DNA from: Prevotellaceae bacterium UBA1710
Lineage (GTDB): Bacteria; Bacteroidota; Bacteroidia; Bacteroidales; Bacteroidaceae
Assembly: GCA_002317355.1 (NCBI GenBank)
Contig: DCJC01000022.1
Span: forward strand, 1-41,925
Reading direction: 5' to 3'
DNA: 41,925 nt
Under the pieces are notes generated by a model. The model searched no databases, was not told where the DNA came from, and worked only from the letters and a program-made list of their open reading frames with translations. Every line of letters begins with the position of its first letter. The stretch's first letter is position 1. Shown one piece after another: positions 1-8,524 of this stretch. A program made the translations under genes and the position numbers.

Positions 1-40
1 TCAAATGGGAAAAGTTGGGTTAAAAGAAAAAAATCATGAA

Positions 41-229
41 TTTTTACGCAGGGGGTTGCACCCTCATGTTTTAGCACCCTATCGTGTTTATATTCAGATA
101 GTTAAGTAGAGTGCAACCCCGTTGCACCAGGTGTAACCTTTTGCAAGGGGGTTGCACTCATTCTTTCGTCTTGAGTATCAATATCTTACAGCGCTAAAAA
201 CGCGAGGGTGCAACCCCCTGCGTGAAAAA
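41..229. repeat. Palindromic element with ~35-bp terminal inverted repeats
   Basis: The left arm at 41-75 and the right arm at 193-229 are inverted copies of each other. The core GCAGGGGGTTGCACCCTC is perfect in both and the arms extend to a shared GCTAAAA-type inner end. A second hairpin is nested inside, with GAGTGCAACCCC near 108 pairing with GGGGTTGCACTC near 153-165. No open reading frame of note lies in it. It could be a non-autonomous mobile element or a structured RNA; the sequence shows only the symmetry. Confidence 0.75.
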
Positions 230-295
230 CTCTTGAAAAAATAATACGAGTATGATTTTACAGAATTCCAATCCTTTTCTATAGGGAGGAAAAAC

Positions 296-420
296 TCTCG
301 TTGATCTTCCGCTCTGCCTAGGGGGTAAACTCAGTGAAGCTTCGCTCCAGAAGCGAACATGAAGCGAAGGCACACTGAGTTTACCCCCTAGGCAGAGCGA
401 AGGATAATCGAAAGGAAATA
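296..420. repeat. Palindromic repeat family A, copy 1
   Basis: Two arms at 306-346 and 363-403 form an inverted repeat with a perfect 26-nt core (311-336 against 373-398) that contains AGGGGGTAAACTCAGTG. A second copy in opposite orientation lies at 41444-41575. It shares the palindrome and about 22 nt of the flank at 398-419. The element carries no gene. Confidence 0.8.
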
Positions 421-445
421 GAGCCTTTGGCAGACATTAATGTAC

Positions 446-481
446 AAAAAAGCTGATTGGCGATTTACCAATCAGCTTTAA
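446..481 (-). terminator. Rho-independent terminator of the GH10-CE1 gene
   Basis: AAAGCTGATTGG and CCAATCAGCTTT form a perfect 12-bp stem with a 7-nt loop. Read on the minus strand the stem is followed by a run of T. It lies about 90 nt past the stop codon of the xylanase gene, so it fits as that gene's terminator. The gap from 485 to 565 holds short repeats of the form TTTAGTCATTTGTC and nothing else I can recognise. Confidence 0.75.
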
Positions 482-566
482 TGTTGAATATGATAATGAC
501 TATACTTCGACTTTAGTCATTAGTCGTTTGTCTTTAGTCATTTGTCATTAGCCTTTTGTCTTCAAA

Positions 567-2729
567 TTACTTGAAGAGCAATGGAGCCATCTCCTTGAGA
601 GAACGACGCCATGTGAGGAACTCATGTGCTGTACCCTCTGATACATAACCTGTTGCGCTGAATCCTGCAGCCTTAAGCTCATTCACAGCCTTTGCAATAC
701 GATCTGGTGTTTCCTTGCTACCGCAAGAAAGGAACATGTGCTTTGGTGCATTGATGTTCTGAAGATCCTTTGGCTCATAGACACCACCGCTGAGAAGTCC
801 CCAGTAACCGAACATCTCTGGACGTGCGAGTGTTGCCATACGTGTCTCCATACCACCCATAGAAAGACCTGCCATAGCACGATGATCACGGTCAGCGATA
901 GTGCGGAAATGTGAATCTACATAAGGAACAAGTTCGTCCATGAGAACCTTCTGGAAAGCTGTCCAGTCGAACTCGTTCATGTGTCCCCACTTGAGTTCGT
1001 TGGTCATACCGTAGGTCATTACGATGATGAATGGCTCACACTTGCCTTCTGCAATGAGGTTGTCCATGATGAGGTTTGCGTGTCCTTGATTGCTCCAAGC
1101 AGTCTCGTCCTCTCCCCAACCATGCTGGAGATAGAGTACTGGGTATGTGTTGGCAACAGCCTTACCCTTGGCACCTGGCTTTGTAGCGTTCTCATAGCCG
1201 GCTGGTGTGTAAACATAGGCTACACGCTCTGAGTTGGTAGATGGAGAGTGGAAGAGAATCTTCTGTACATTGCCATGAGGAACATTCTTAAGAGCATAGA
1301 AATCCTTGTCGTGTGCAGGAATCTCGATACCAGACTCCCAACGTACTGAACCATAGTAATTCTTTGCACCTGGATCGTTGACTACACCACCATCGATAGT
1401 GAGGTGATAGTAATGGAAACCTTCGTCCATAGGGCCGTCTGTAGTTCCCCACCAGTAGCCGTCCTTACCCTTACGAAGAACAGTACCGCCTCTGCCGCCA
1501 AGACCAAGGCTAACGATAACAGACTTAGCCTGTGGGGCATCTACACGGAAACGAGCATAACCCTGAGAGTTAACCATTGGATATTCCTGACCAGGCTGAT
1601 TGAGTTCGCTTGGCTTGAAATCCTCGATAGGGGTAGCATTGTCGAGCTTTGGATCAAAGTTGAGAACTACATTGTAAGCCTCCTTCTTGTTGAGGTCTTT
1701 ATCGAAAAGAAGAGGATAGTTAGATGTACCAACCCATGAATCACGGTCAGAGAGGTTCCAGAATGTAACAACATCGATAACATCCTTATGCTTACGCAAG
1801 CACTTGAAGAGCTGTGCGTACTGGTCTGTGTGGAGAGTCTTAACCCAAGGCTTGATCTCTACACCCTGACGGCTGAAGTTGAGCTGACCACCCATTTCCT
1901 CGTTTGCACGAATATCGAGCTCTGTGATCTGGATGTGCTTAACGATTGTAGCATACTTCTCGATAGCAGTAGCGAAATCGTCCATAGAAGGATTAAAGAT
2001 ATTGAGGTGTCCCTGCATACCGATACCATCGATAGGCACACCAGCATCCTTCATCTTCTTAACCATGTCGAAGATACGCTGGCTCTTTCCTTTGTCGAAT
2101 GCATTATAGTCATTATAGAAGAGGAGAGCATTAGGGTCAGCCTCACGAGCGAATTCGAAAGCCTTAGCGATGAACTCATCGCCACAGAGTTTGTAGAGGT
2201 TTGACTCGCGGTATGGGCTGCCTGCAGGACGATTGCCGCGTGCAGGGCGCTGATTATCAGCCATAGCCTCATTCACTACGTCCCAGCAATAAACGATGTC
2301 CTTATAGCGATTGATAACGGTGTGGATGTGCTCACGAAGGCGCTCATAGAATACTTCTTTCTTAACGAACTTGCCCTTCTTGTCGTACATCATCCAATTA
2401 GCAAACTGGCTGTGCCATACGAGGCAATGACCACGCATTGGAATATTATTACGACGACACCAGTTAGCGATGCTATCAGCTTTTTCCCATTTCCATTCAC
2501 CCTCCTTAGGATGAAGTTCACCAGGTTTCATGTCATTCTCGCAAGTAACGCTATTATAGTTCTCGAGAGTAACTTTCTGCTCAGCCTCAGAGAAGTTGCG
2601 AGTGTTGAGGGCAACACCTACCTTGAAATAATCCTTGTAAGCGTCCTTGAGTCCTTGAGCCAATGTGCTCTGAGACGCAATGAGTGCAAGGCAAAAGGCA
2701 GCAGCCTTCATTGTTGGGTTAAGTTTCAT
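567..2729 (-). CDS. Bifunctional GH10 endo-xylanase / CE1 feruloyl esterase
   Basis: This secreted enzyme should cut the beta-1,4-xylan backbone and remove feruloyl side esters. Residues 1-25 form a signal peptide ending in TLAQ. The GH10 barrel runs from about 28 to 360, with acid/base E154 in WDVVNEAM and nucleophile E270 in ITELDIR. An E-set (CBM48-like) domain follows at about 375-470. The C-terminal CE1 alpha/beta-hydrolase spans about 480-720, with nucleophile S623 in GLSMGG, an oxyanion-type HGWGE near 536 and catalytic H702 in TAHEF. The 720-residue length and domain order match the characterised Prevotella Xyn10D-Fae1A type (family knowledge). A clear terminator follows. The GH5 gene lies about 100 bp upstream on the same strand, so co-transcription is possible. 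All catalytic residues expected are present. Confidence 0.95.
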   Translation of the reverse strand: MKLNPTMKAAAFCLALIASQSTLAQGLKDAYKDYFKVGVALNTRNFSEAEQKVTLENYNSVTCENDMKPGELHPKEGEWKWEKADSIANWCRRNNIPMRGHCLVWHSQFANWMMYDKKGKFVKKEVFYERLREHIHTVINRYKDIVYCWDVVNEAMADNQRPARGNRPAGSPYRESNLYKLCGDEFIAKAFEFAREADPNALLFYNDYNAFDKGKSQRIFDMVKKMKDAGVPIDGIGMQGHLNIFNPSMDDFATAIEKYATIVKHIQITELDIRANEEMGGQLNFSRQGVEIKPWVKTLHTDQYAQLFKCLRKHKDVIDVVTFWNLSDRDSWVGTSNYPLLFDKDLNKKEAYNVVLNFDPKLDNATPIEDFKPSELNQPGQEYPMVNSQGYARFRVDAPQAKSVIVSLGLGGRGGTVLRKGKDGYWWGTTDGPMDEGFHYYHLTIDGGVVNDPGAKNYYGSVRWESGIEIPAHDKDFYALKNVPHGNVQKILFHSPSTNSERVAYVYTPAGYENATKPGAKGKAVANTYPVLYLQHGWGEDETAWSNQGHANLIMDNLIAEGKCEPFIIVMTYGMTNELKWGHMNEFDWTAFQKVLMDELVPYVDSHFRTIADRDHRAMAGLSMGGMETRMATLARPEMFGYWGLLSGGVYEPKDLQNINAPKHMFLSCGSKETPDRIAKAVNELKAAGFSATGYVSEGTAHEFLTWRRSLKEMAPLLFK

Positions 2730-2768
2730 TTAATTCTAATTTAGTTATTATTTAAGTTGGGTTTTATT

Positions 2769-2833
2769 TCGAGTTCTCGAATTTTCGGTTTTTCGAAATT
2801 TCGATTATTCGAAAATTCGGGAATTCGAATAAT
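2769..2833. repeat. TTCGAA-type short-repeat tract
   Basis: Between the GH5 and GH10 genes lies a run of imperfect short units such as TTTCGAAATTTCGA and ATTCGAAAATTCG. Comparable tracts lie at 34076-34147 (upstream of the yitT-rdgB gene) and 37205-37268 (upstream of mutS). No promoter or hairpin with a T run is evident in it. Confidence 0.6.
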
Positions 2834-4707
2834 TATTTGTAAATAAATTTCTTGCCGTTTCTAATATAGACATGTCCGTTTCTTGGTTCTGTTACACGCT
2901 GTCCACTCAGGTTGTAGATAGGAGTGTCAAGGCGCTTTTCTGCGAGTGTCTCGCTGATACCAGTTGACTCTGGTGAATAGTCAGAGTTGTTGGTAAGATA
3001 GATATCCTTAATAGTGATAGGCGTTCCACCAGTACTCCAAAGTCCGAGGATATAGATATGTGAAGGGTCAACCTTTACGCCCTTGCTGTTCTTCATATTC
3101 TGGAGGTCAACGACAACGCGTGTGCTGCTCTTTACATCCTTCATATAAGGATCTGTCCAGTAGTTATCTACATCAAACAATCTTAATGACCATTGATTTG
3201 ACGCTGGTGCCTTTGTAAGGTTTAACACAAGATATTTGTATCCGGACATGTCGAGACCACCACCGAATTTCCATCCGCCGAAGCCATACTGACCGGTGAC
3301 GAGGGTGCGACTGCCGTCATCGTTCTTGGTGAGTGTGCCTTTCTCCCAGATGTTAGGGCTGAAGATAGAGTTGGTGCCAGGGAACATATAGAACTCATCG
3401 GCAAGGGTTTCAACGAACTTCCAACCTGGTTCTGCATATTCCTTATACCAGCGATATACAGGGCGTGGGCATGCCTCTGGGTCGGTGAGGAAGGTGCTTC
3501 CATCAGCTTTTGAGTCATCATATTTGGCAAGCTTATCTGCATCGGTAAACAGCATCCAGCTCACGTTGCCGGTCTTATCCATGATGTATTTGAAGTTGTT
3601 TCCGAAGCCTACACCACCGAGCTTGCCTGTTGTAGCCTTACCCCATGAGCTATTGTATTTCTTTGGAGCCCAGTCCATCTCTGTGACAATGATAGGACGA
3701 AGCTTTGAGACACCATCGATGCTTGCACTCCAGCCTGACTGGAAGTCGGCGTAGGTGTTGCCGTTGGTCACAATCTGCTGTTCTGCTGAAGCAACTTCTG
3801 AGTCAGAGCCATACCAGCCTGGGTAGCAATGCACGGCGAATCCGATGTTCTCGCCTACAATAGGATACTTCACATAGCCCTGATAGTTCTGCTGATAGGC
3901 AAGTCCCGGTACCCAGAGAATGTTGTTGCAGCCCACGGCACGGATCTCGTCAACAATCTTCTGGAAGAACTTTGTGCAGTTCTTCTGAGAACCGTCAGAC
4001 CAGCTTGTGTAGTTGCCGTTACCATCGTTCATGTCGATAGGTTCATTGGCAAGCTCAAACATAATGTATGGGTTATTCTTAAGCTTCTCGTGGCTACATA
4101 CGTAAGTCCATACTTTGATAAGATACTGCTGATATTCATCGCCTACGGTAAGTTTCTGAGGGCATACACCAGGTGGGCGCATAACCACGTAGATGCCATT
4201 CTCAATGGCATATTCTGCCATAGGAATGAAGATCTCGTCAAGGTATTTCTTGAAGAGGTTCATATCGAATGCCACGATAAGATTCTCGCTGTAGTAAGTG
4301 CCTGGATGCTGGCTTTGCCATTGATTGACCTTTGTCTCGTTGTTGCTCCATGCTGGATCCATGTGAAGTCGAAGCCAGTTGACCTTCCAACCATGGTCAA
4401 GCATAAGTCCAATCTGCTCCTTATTCCATTTCACGCATGCGGCAGCATCCTTAGTCTTACCCCAGTTGACCGAGCCATCAGGGTTCTTACACCAAGCATA
4501 TCCATTGAAATAGGCAGAGTATGTCTGTCCGAAACCATGAAGGTTTACGATACTATCATTGCCGTTCATATCCTTAGCCATGAGGTAACGGCCTTTAATG
4601 AATAGTTCAGGCATGCGCATTCCACGCCAAGCGAATGATTCGTTGGAAATAACCAGAACGAAGACCAAAAGGAACAGTCTCCATGATTTGTGTAATTTTC
4701 TTATCAT
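2833..4707 (-). CDS. Secreted GH5 family glycoside hydrolase with C-terminal beta-sandwich
   Basis: This is a GH5 clan-A hydrolase, probably an endo-glucanase or endo-mannanase; I cannot fix the subfamily. I chose the internal ATG at 4707, because from there the protein opens with a normal signal peptide (MIRKLHKSW, then a hydrophobic run to ESFA). The in-frame ATG at 4734 would add nine residues of poor quality. In numbering from that longer start, the acid/base is E231 in FELANEP and the nucleophile E352 in VTEMDW. Residues about 445-585 look like a CBM-like jelly roll. The last 25 residues (YNLSGQRV ... VYIRNGKKFIYK) resemble the short C-terminal tail common on secreted Bacteroidales proteins. 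A good promoter lies at 4780-4811. Together with GH10-CE1 and GH43 it suggests hemicellulose use. Confidence 0.88.
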   Translation of the reverse strand: MIRKLHKSWRLFLLVFVLVISNESFAWRGMRMPELFIKGRYLMAKDMNGNDSIVNLHGFGQTYSAYFNGYAWCKNPDGSVNWGKTKDAAACVKWNKEQIGLMLDHGWKVNWLRLHMDPAWSNNETKVNQWQSQHPGTYYSENLIVAFDMNLFKKYLDEIFIPMAEYAIENGIYVVMRPPGVCPQKLTVGDEYQQYLIKVWTYVCSHEKLKNNPYIMFELANEPIDMNDGNGNYTSWSDGSQKNCTKFFQKIVDEIRAVGCNNILWVPGLAYQQNYQGYVKYPIVGENIGFAVHCYPGWYGSDSEVASAEQQIVTNGNTYADFQSGWSASIDGVSKLRPIIVTEMDWAPKKYNSSWGKATTGKLGGVGFGNNFKYIMDKTGNVSWMLFTDADKLAKYDDSKADGSTFLTDPEACPRPVYRWYKEYAEPGWKFVETLADEFYMFPGTNSIFSPNIWEKGTLTKNDDGSRTLVTGQYGFGGWKFGGGLDMSGYKYLVLNLTKAPASNQWSLRLFDVDNYWTDPYMKDVKSSTRVVVDLQNMKNSKGVKVDPSHIYILGLWSTGGTPITIKDIYLTNNSDYSPESTGISETLAEKRLDTPIYNLSGQRVTEPRNGHVYIRNGKKFIYK

Positions 4708-4779
4708 GATTATATTATTTATAGTTAGTTGCATGTTTTAGGTTTTGCATAGACGCGATATTCGTGTTTTATTGCGGTG

Positions 4780-4811
4780 CAAAATTACAAAGAATTATCC
4801 ATACCTCCAAA
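4780..4811 (-). promoter_or_regulatory. Bacteroidota-type promoter for the GH5 gene
   Basis: On the minus strand TTTG (4811-4808) is followed after 20 nt by TAATTTTG (4787-4780). This matches the -33 TTTG / -7 TAnnTTTG consensus of Bacteroidota primary sigma promoters. Transcription would start about 60 nt upstream of the chosen ATG. Confidence 0.6.
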
Positions 4812-4870
4812 TTTCTTTGATGAATTTTCCATGCGCAACCACGGCACTAATGGGATTATAATCAACAAAA

Positions 4871-4900
4871 CACCATCACCTAATCACCTATCACCCATCA
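4871..4900. repeat. Copy of the GGTGATGGGTG repeat (intergenic)
   Basis: The stretch reads on the minus strand as repeated GGTGATRGGTG units. The same unit encodes part of the signal peptide at 24790-24841 and an insertion in mutS at 39128-39193. Confidence 0.55.
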
Positions 4901-4923
4901 TCTACCTCCCGTTTATCCAACAC

Positions 4924-5477
4924 TTACAGTTGTCTTACTTCTTTCTTACCTTTAGTAAGAGTCACGTAAGAGCCAGTACTAAGTGCAAAGAGAAAAGAAA
5001 AAGAACGCTTCTCACCTCCAGCTTTATTCTTCACATTGTACGTAAAGAATGCAGGTGTAGTCTCAATAAACATAGCCACACCTTTTTCCACACCTTGAGA
5101 AACCGTGCTTATCCAGTGCTTACGGAATTCCTCTAAATTATACTGAATATGTCCTTTTCTAGGATCAGCGATATAGAATGTTTTATTCCTTTTTATCTTA
5201 TACAATACAACAAAATATTCCTGATCCCAATGAAGAATGCATGGCATAGGTGCTTTCTGAAAAACTTCAAGTGCCACACAAGCACAAACAGTATGTAGAC
5301 CAAGAGTGCTAGCAGCTTCATTAATACTTAACAGAGAAACCCCTGTACCGTTGCATAACATAATTTTGAAATTACTTCTGAAGAGTAATTCCTACCATAA
5401 TATTTGCATACCATTTGCAGACATGCTATTCCACATTGCATGGAATCATGCTGATATATCATTGGAAAACGTTTCAT
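4924..5477 (-). pseudogene. C39 peptidase domain of a peptide-export ABC transporter, frameshifted and truncated
   Basis: Reading starts at the ATG at 5477, which overlaps the stop of the upstream barrel gene as ATGA, so the two were translationally coupled. The first frame gives MKRFPMIYQHDSMQCGIACL with the C39 catalytic cysteine (C15), then runs into a stop after about 49 codons. The second frame continues with GVSLLSINEAASTLGL, the C39 histidine in PCILHWDQEYFVVLY and the aspartate in YIADP. Adding one G to the GGGG run near 5345 joins both frames into a normal C39 domain. After the ETTPAFF / RSFSFLFAL segment, where family members enter the transmembrane part, similarity stops and the frame ends at 4924. 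The membrane and ATPase domains are missing. In the family the domain cleaves double-glycine leaders during export. A dead remnant is most likely. Confidence 0.8.
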
Positions 5478-7786
5478 AATCTGCTTTTTTCTTCCATTCC
5501 AGCGCCATTTCCTGCATAACGTTTATGAGTTCTATTGAAATTATATCCTAATGTAAGAATAATATTTCTACAGTTCGGAAATATCGTTGATTTAATGTTA
5601 TAATATTTTGTGTGCAATTCATTTGTAGTTTTGGTAGAGCGAAAGACATCATTTATCTGAAGTTTTGTATAGACCCTGCGCTTAAAGAATGTTTTGGTAA
5701 CAGATAGAGTAAACTCTTGATAATTGCCCATAAAACTATATCCGTCAGCACCTGAAGTATGGAATAAATAATTAGCTCCAATCATGATATCAGGGCGTAA
5801 TACAAAAATATTATTGAAAACTAATTGCACAATAGGTTTGTTGAAATTAAATGACATTCCTTGGGCATCTATGTATTGTTTTTGAAAATCGAATTCAAAT
5901 GTAGGATGCCATATTGAAATTACAGGTTGAGCTGAGAGTGCAAATGTAAATATTTTCTCTTTGGGTATATTAATATTGGTGAGTAAAATGATATCACTTT
6001 TGTCATCGTAAAGTTTGCCCCATTGAACTATAGGATTGTTATCAATTTCATAGGTTAACGAAGCATTGATAAACTTATACATCGCACTAAGTTCCATTGA
6101 ATGTACCTTGGTCATTTTCAGCGCAGGATTTCCTCCTTCATAGAGATATTGGCTATCATAAGCCACAATATTGGATAGCTGACTATATGTTGGCTTGGAA
6201 GAAGTTATACCATAAGAAAGTCCTATGTTAAAAACATCTGTACTGTACGACAAATCTACATTTGGGAAAAAAATATCGTATGTGCGGCTCTCGTATGTAT
6301 TCATTAAACCATCATCAAACACTTTATTAGTAATGTGCTCGTAACGTAATCCTCCTGATATGGCAAAATTCCCTAAAGTATAATCTATAGATGCAAAGGT
6401 AGCAATATTACTCTCTTTAATTTCATTCTCTGTAGAGGCTATAATACCATCCTGATTAAAATAATTTTGATTGATATTACTGTTGTAGTACTCTGTTCCG
6501 ATATTAAAGGTAAGTTCTTCTGACTTTTGATACTCTGCCAAGAGTTTGCCAGCAATATATTTATTTTTTGAATATTTGTGAGAATTTATTGAACGATCAA
6601 TGTCAATACCGTTCTCTATTGTATTAGTTACATTGTCAGTCTTCTTATGGAAGTAAGAGCCGTCAAAAGTAAGAGAAATTTTGCCAATCTTTCCATTATA
6701 ATAGGCGTCCAACTCGTGAATAGGACCATTGTATGGAATCACATTGGTAAGATAGTCAATATTTTCTTGTTGTATATCATTAACTTTTAAAAGATTGTCA
6801 TAGCTTATACGGGCATATTGGCCGTGAAGATCTTTGCGAATATGATACTCCATGCCGAATGACATACTATCGTTTGGTAAATAGTTAAAACCGAATTTTG
6901 CATTGATATCTTTTGTGCGGCTTTCTCGTTTCATATTATTGAGAGTTTCTTGAATTCGATTTTTATTACCTTCAATTGTTTGCTCAACTGTTTGTTTATT
7001 ATACCTATAGTTGTTATTGTGCGCAAAACCACCGAAGATATCTATTTTTTTTAATCTCCAGTTCAAATTAGCATCAGTATTACCTCCAGCTTTTAACGAC
7101 TGATTATAAGACCCAGTTATAGAGCCGCTAAGCCCCTCGCCATCAAGTCGTTTTGTCTTAATGATAATAACCGAACTTATCTCTGAATCATACTGTGGTC
7201 CCGGATTAGTAAGAACCGTTATTTTACGAATATTTTCAGTTTTTATTTGCTTAAGTTCTGAATTGTCTGTTATTTTTCGTCCATTAATATATATAACAGG
7301 TGTGCCTTTGCCAAAAATAGTAAAATTGCCATTTCTTCCAGTCACACGTGGAAGCAAAGACAAAATCTCATCGGCATTATTCATCTTAGTAAATATCGAG
7401 TTTGCAATGTTTGTGCTATATCCTCCTTTTACTCTATGATATTTAGGTGTCTTGCTTTTTACAATTATTTCGCCAAGAACGAAATCATCTGTTTGCATAA
7501 TAATAGGTGATGAATTCAAATCTTTATACTTAATATACTTGGTCTTATAACCTATCGATGTTATGCGTAACATGGCGTATTCACCAACTTGTGGAGGCAG
7601 GACAAAGACACCAGCGCTATCTGTAACCGTACCGGTAATATAGGCAGAATCACTAGAAAGCGCCGTAACATTAACATATGACAAGGGAGTAAATTTATCA
7701 TCTGTTATCTTTCCTTCCCACTGTTGAGCATTAACCAACAATGGAATGGTGAGCAGCATAATATTGACGAAAATAAACTTGTACAT
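5474..7786 (-). CDS. Outer membrane beta-barrel protein (carboxypeptidase-regulatory domain, TonB-plug-like)
   Basis: The 770-residue protein has a signal peptide (about 1-20, ending LVNAQ), a carboxypeptidase-D regulatory-like domain at about 22-95 and a plug-like region at about 105-215 (DEILSLLPRVTGRNG, VIYINGRKI, VLTNPGPQYDS). A long Asn/Tyr-rich barrel of the OMP_b-brl_3 type follows. It lies between a SPASM-type radical SAM fragment (5 bp upstream) and a C39 transporter gene (ATGA overlap). In Bacteroidales such barrels often accompany leader-peptide maturation and export genes, so it may have carried a modified peptide over the outer membrane; that is inference. The gene itself is intact. 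Its composition is visibly more AT-rich than the glycosidase genes to the left, which fits acquisition by transfer. Confidence 0.82.
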   Translation of the reverse strand: MYKFIFVNIMLLTIPLLVNAQQWEGKITDDKFTPLSYVNVTALSSDSAYITGTVTDSAGVFVLPPQVGEYAMLRITSIGYKTKYIKYKDLNSSPIIMQTDDFVLGEIIVKSKTPKYHRVKGGYSTNIANSIFTKMNNADEILSLLPRVTGRNGNFTIFGKGTPVIYINGRKITDNSELKQIKTENIRKITVLTNPGPQYDSEISSVIIIKTKRLDGEGLSGSITGSYNQSLKAGGNTDANLNWRLKKIDIFGGFAHNNNYRYNKQTVEQTIEGNKNRIQETLNNMKRESRTKDINAKFGFNYLPNDSMSFGMEYHIRKDLHGQYARISYDNLLKVNDIQQENIDYLTNVIPYNGPIHELDAYYNGKIGKISLTFDGSYFHKKTDNVTNTIENGIDIDRSINSHKYSKNKYIAGKLLAEYQKSEELTFNIGTEYYNSNINQNYFNQDGIIASTENEIKESNIATFASIDYTLGNFAISGGLRYEHITNKVFDDGLMNTYESRTYDIFFPNVDLSYSTDVFNIGLSYGITSSKPTYSQLSNIVAYDSQYLYEGGNPALKMTKVHSMELSAMYKFINASLTYEIDNNPIVQWGKLYDDKSDIILLTNINIPKEKIFTFALSAQPVISIWHPTFEFDFQKQYIDAQGMSFNFNKPIVQLVFNNIFVLRPDIMIGANYLFHTSGADGYSFMGNYQEFTLSVTKTFFKRRVYTKLQINDVFRSTKTTNELHTKYYNIKSTIFPNCRNIILTLGYNFNRTHKRYAGNGAGMEEKSRL

Positions 7787-7791
7787 ATATA

Positions 7792-8184
7792 CTAAAAAAT
7801 ATCGATCATATAATTTTTTGAAATTGACTTATCCTTAGGCGTGTGAATATCCTCTAGGAATGCCAATTTAAGCATCTCTTTGTTTTTCAATGGATGACAA
7901 TAATTGAATTTACCCTCATGGTACTTTGTGTGTAAATAATCTTTTGCACAACCACCATAGCATAAAGGAAAGCATAAGCAATCCTTGCAGGATGTACGGC
8001 TAAACTGAGAACCCTTGTTAATATAACGAAACAATAACCCATCATGAATAATAGCTTTAGAATTAATAAATCCAATGATTCGTTTTGGATTATTGGCATC
8101 CTCTGGGCACTTATAATATTCACCATCAACGAAGGCATAGTTAACCATCAATTGTCCTTCTTCGCTGGACAAATAGAGTCTCTC
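7792..8184 (-). pseudogene. SPASM-domain C-terminal fragment of a radical SAM peptide maturase
   Basis: About 130 residues remain. They hold the cysteine-rich SPASM signature SCKDCLCFPLCYGGCAKD, with a further Cys in NYCHPLK, which binds auxiliary Fe-S clusters in peptide-modifying radical SAM enzymes. The N-terminal radical SAM core with its CxxxCxxC motif is absent: the frame meets a stop at 8185-8187 and Rhs-like sequence begins about 20 bp further on. The only start available is TTG at 8172. The gene leads straight into the outer membrane barrel gene, 5 bp away. I read it as the truncated first known gene of a peptide-modification operon whose precursor gene and SAM core were lost by recombination. 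Confidence 0.78.
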
Positions 8185-8207
8185 TCAAGCAATAAACTGG
8201 GCAGGGA

Positions 8208-8521
8208 GAGAGTTATTGTAGATAAGATCTTACGACAAGGATGGACACACTGTCTATACCAAACTGGGCAATGGCACAGAGACCACCTACTCATACGACA
8301 AGCAGCGTGAGCGTCTCCAGTCTATGCTTATCAAGTCTGGTAGCGACAGCATCATGGCAAACAAATACACCTATGATGCCAATGGTAATCCTATCCTTGT
8401 AGAGAACGATTCTACCAGCACCACACGTGAGATGTTCTGGGATGAGGACAACCGTCTCATTGTACTCTCTGACAATGGCAAGACGAGTCGCTACAACTAC
8501 AATGCTGGCGGCGATCGTTGT
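8208..8521 (+). pseudogene. Rhs/YD-repeat fragment
   Basis: The plus strand encodes about 104 residues of Rhs-type YD repeats: YDKDGHTVYTKLGNGTETTY, YTYDANGNPILVEND, then FWDEDNRLIVLSDNG and YNYNAGGDR. A stop codon (TAG at 8206-8208) stands just before it. The similarity ends at about 8521, where the 3' end of the next minus-strand gene begins. Neither the N-terminal part nor the toxin end of an Rhs protein is present, so this is a passive fragment left by recombination. It marks the junction that cut the SPASM gene. Confidence 0.75.
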
Positions 8522-8524
8522 CTT

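Noticed and set aside
3829..4605. 258-codon plus-strand frame within the GH5 gene
   Set aside because: Antisense shadow of a gene with clear GH5 catalytic motifs; no family likeness of its own.
4871..4900. Possible CRISPR or tandem array from the CACCATCACC units
   Set aside because: Units are short, adjacent and imperfect with no spacers; no cas gene is present anywhere in the window.
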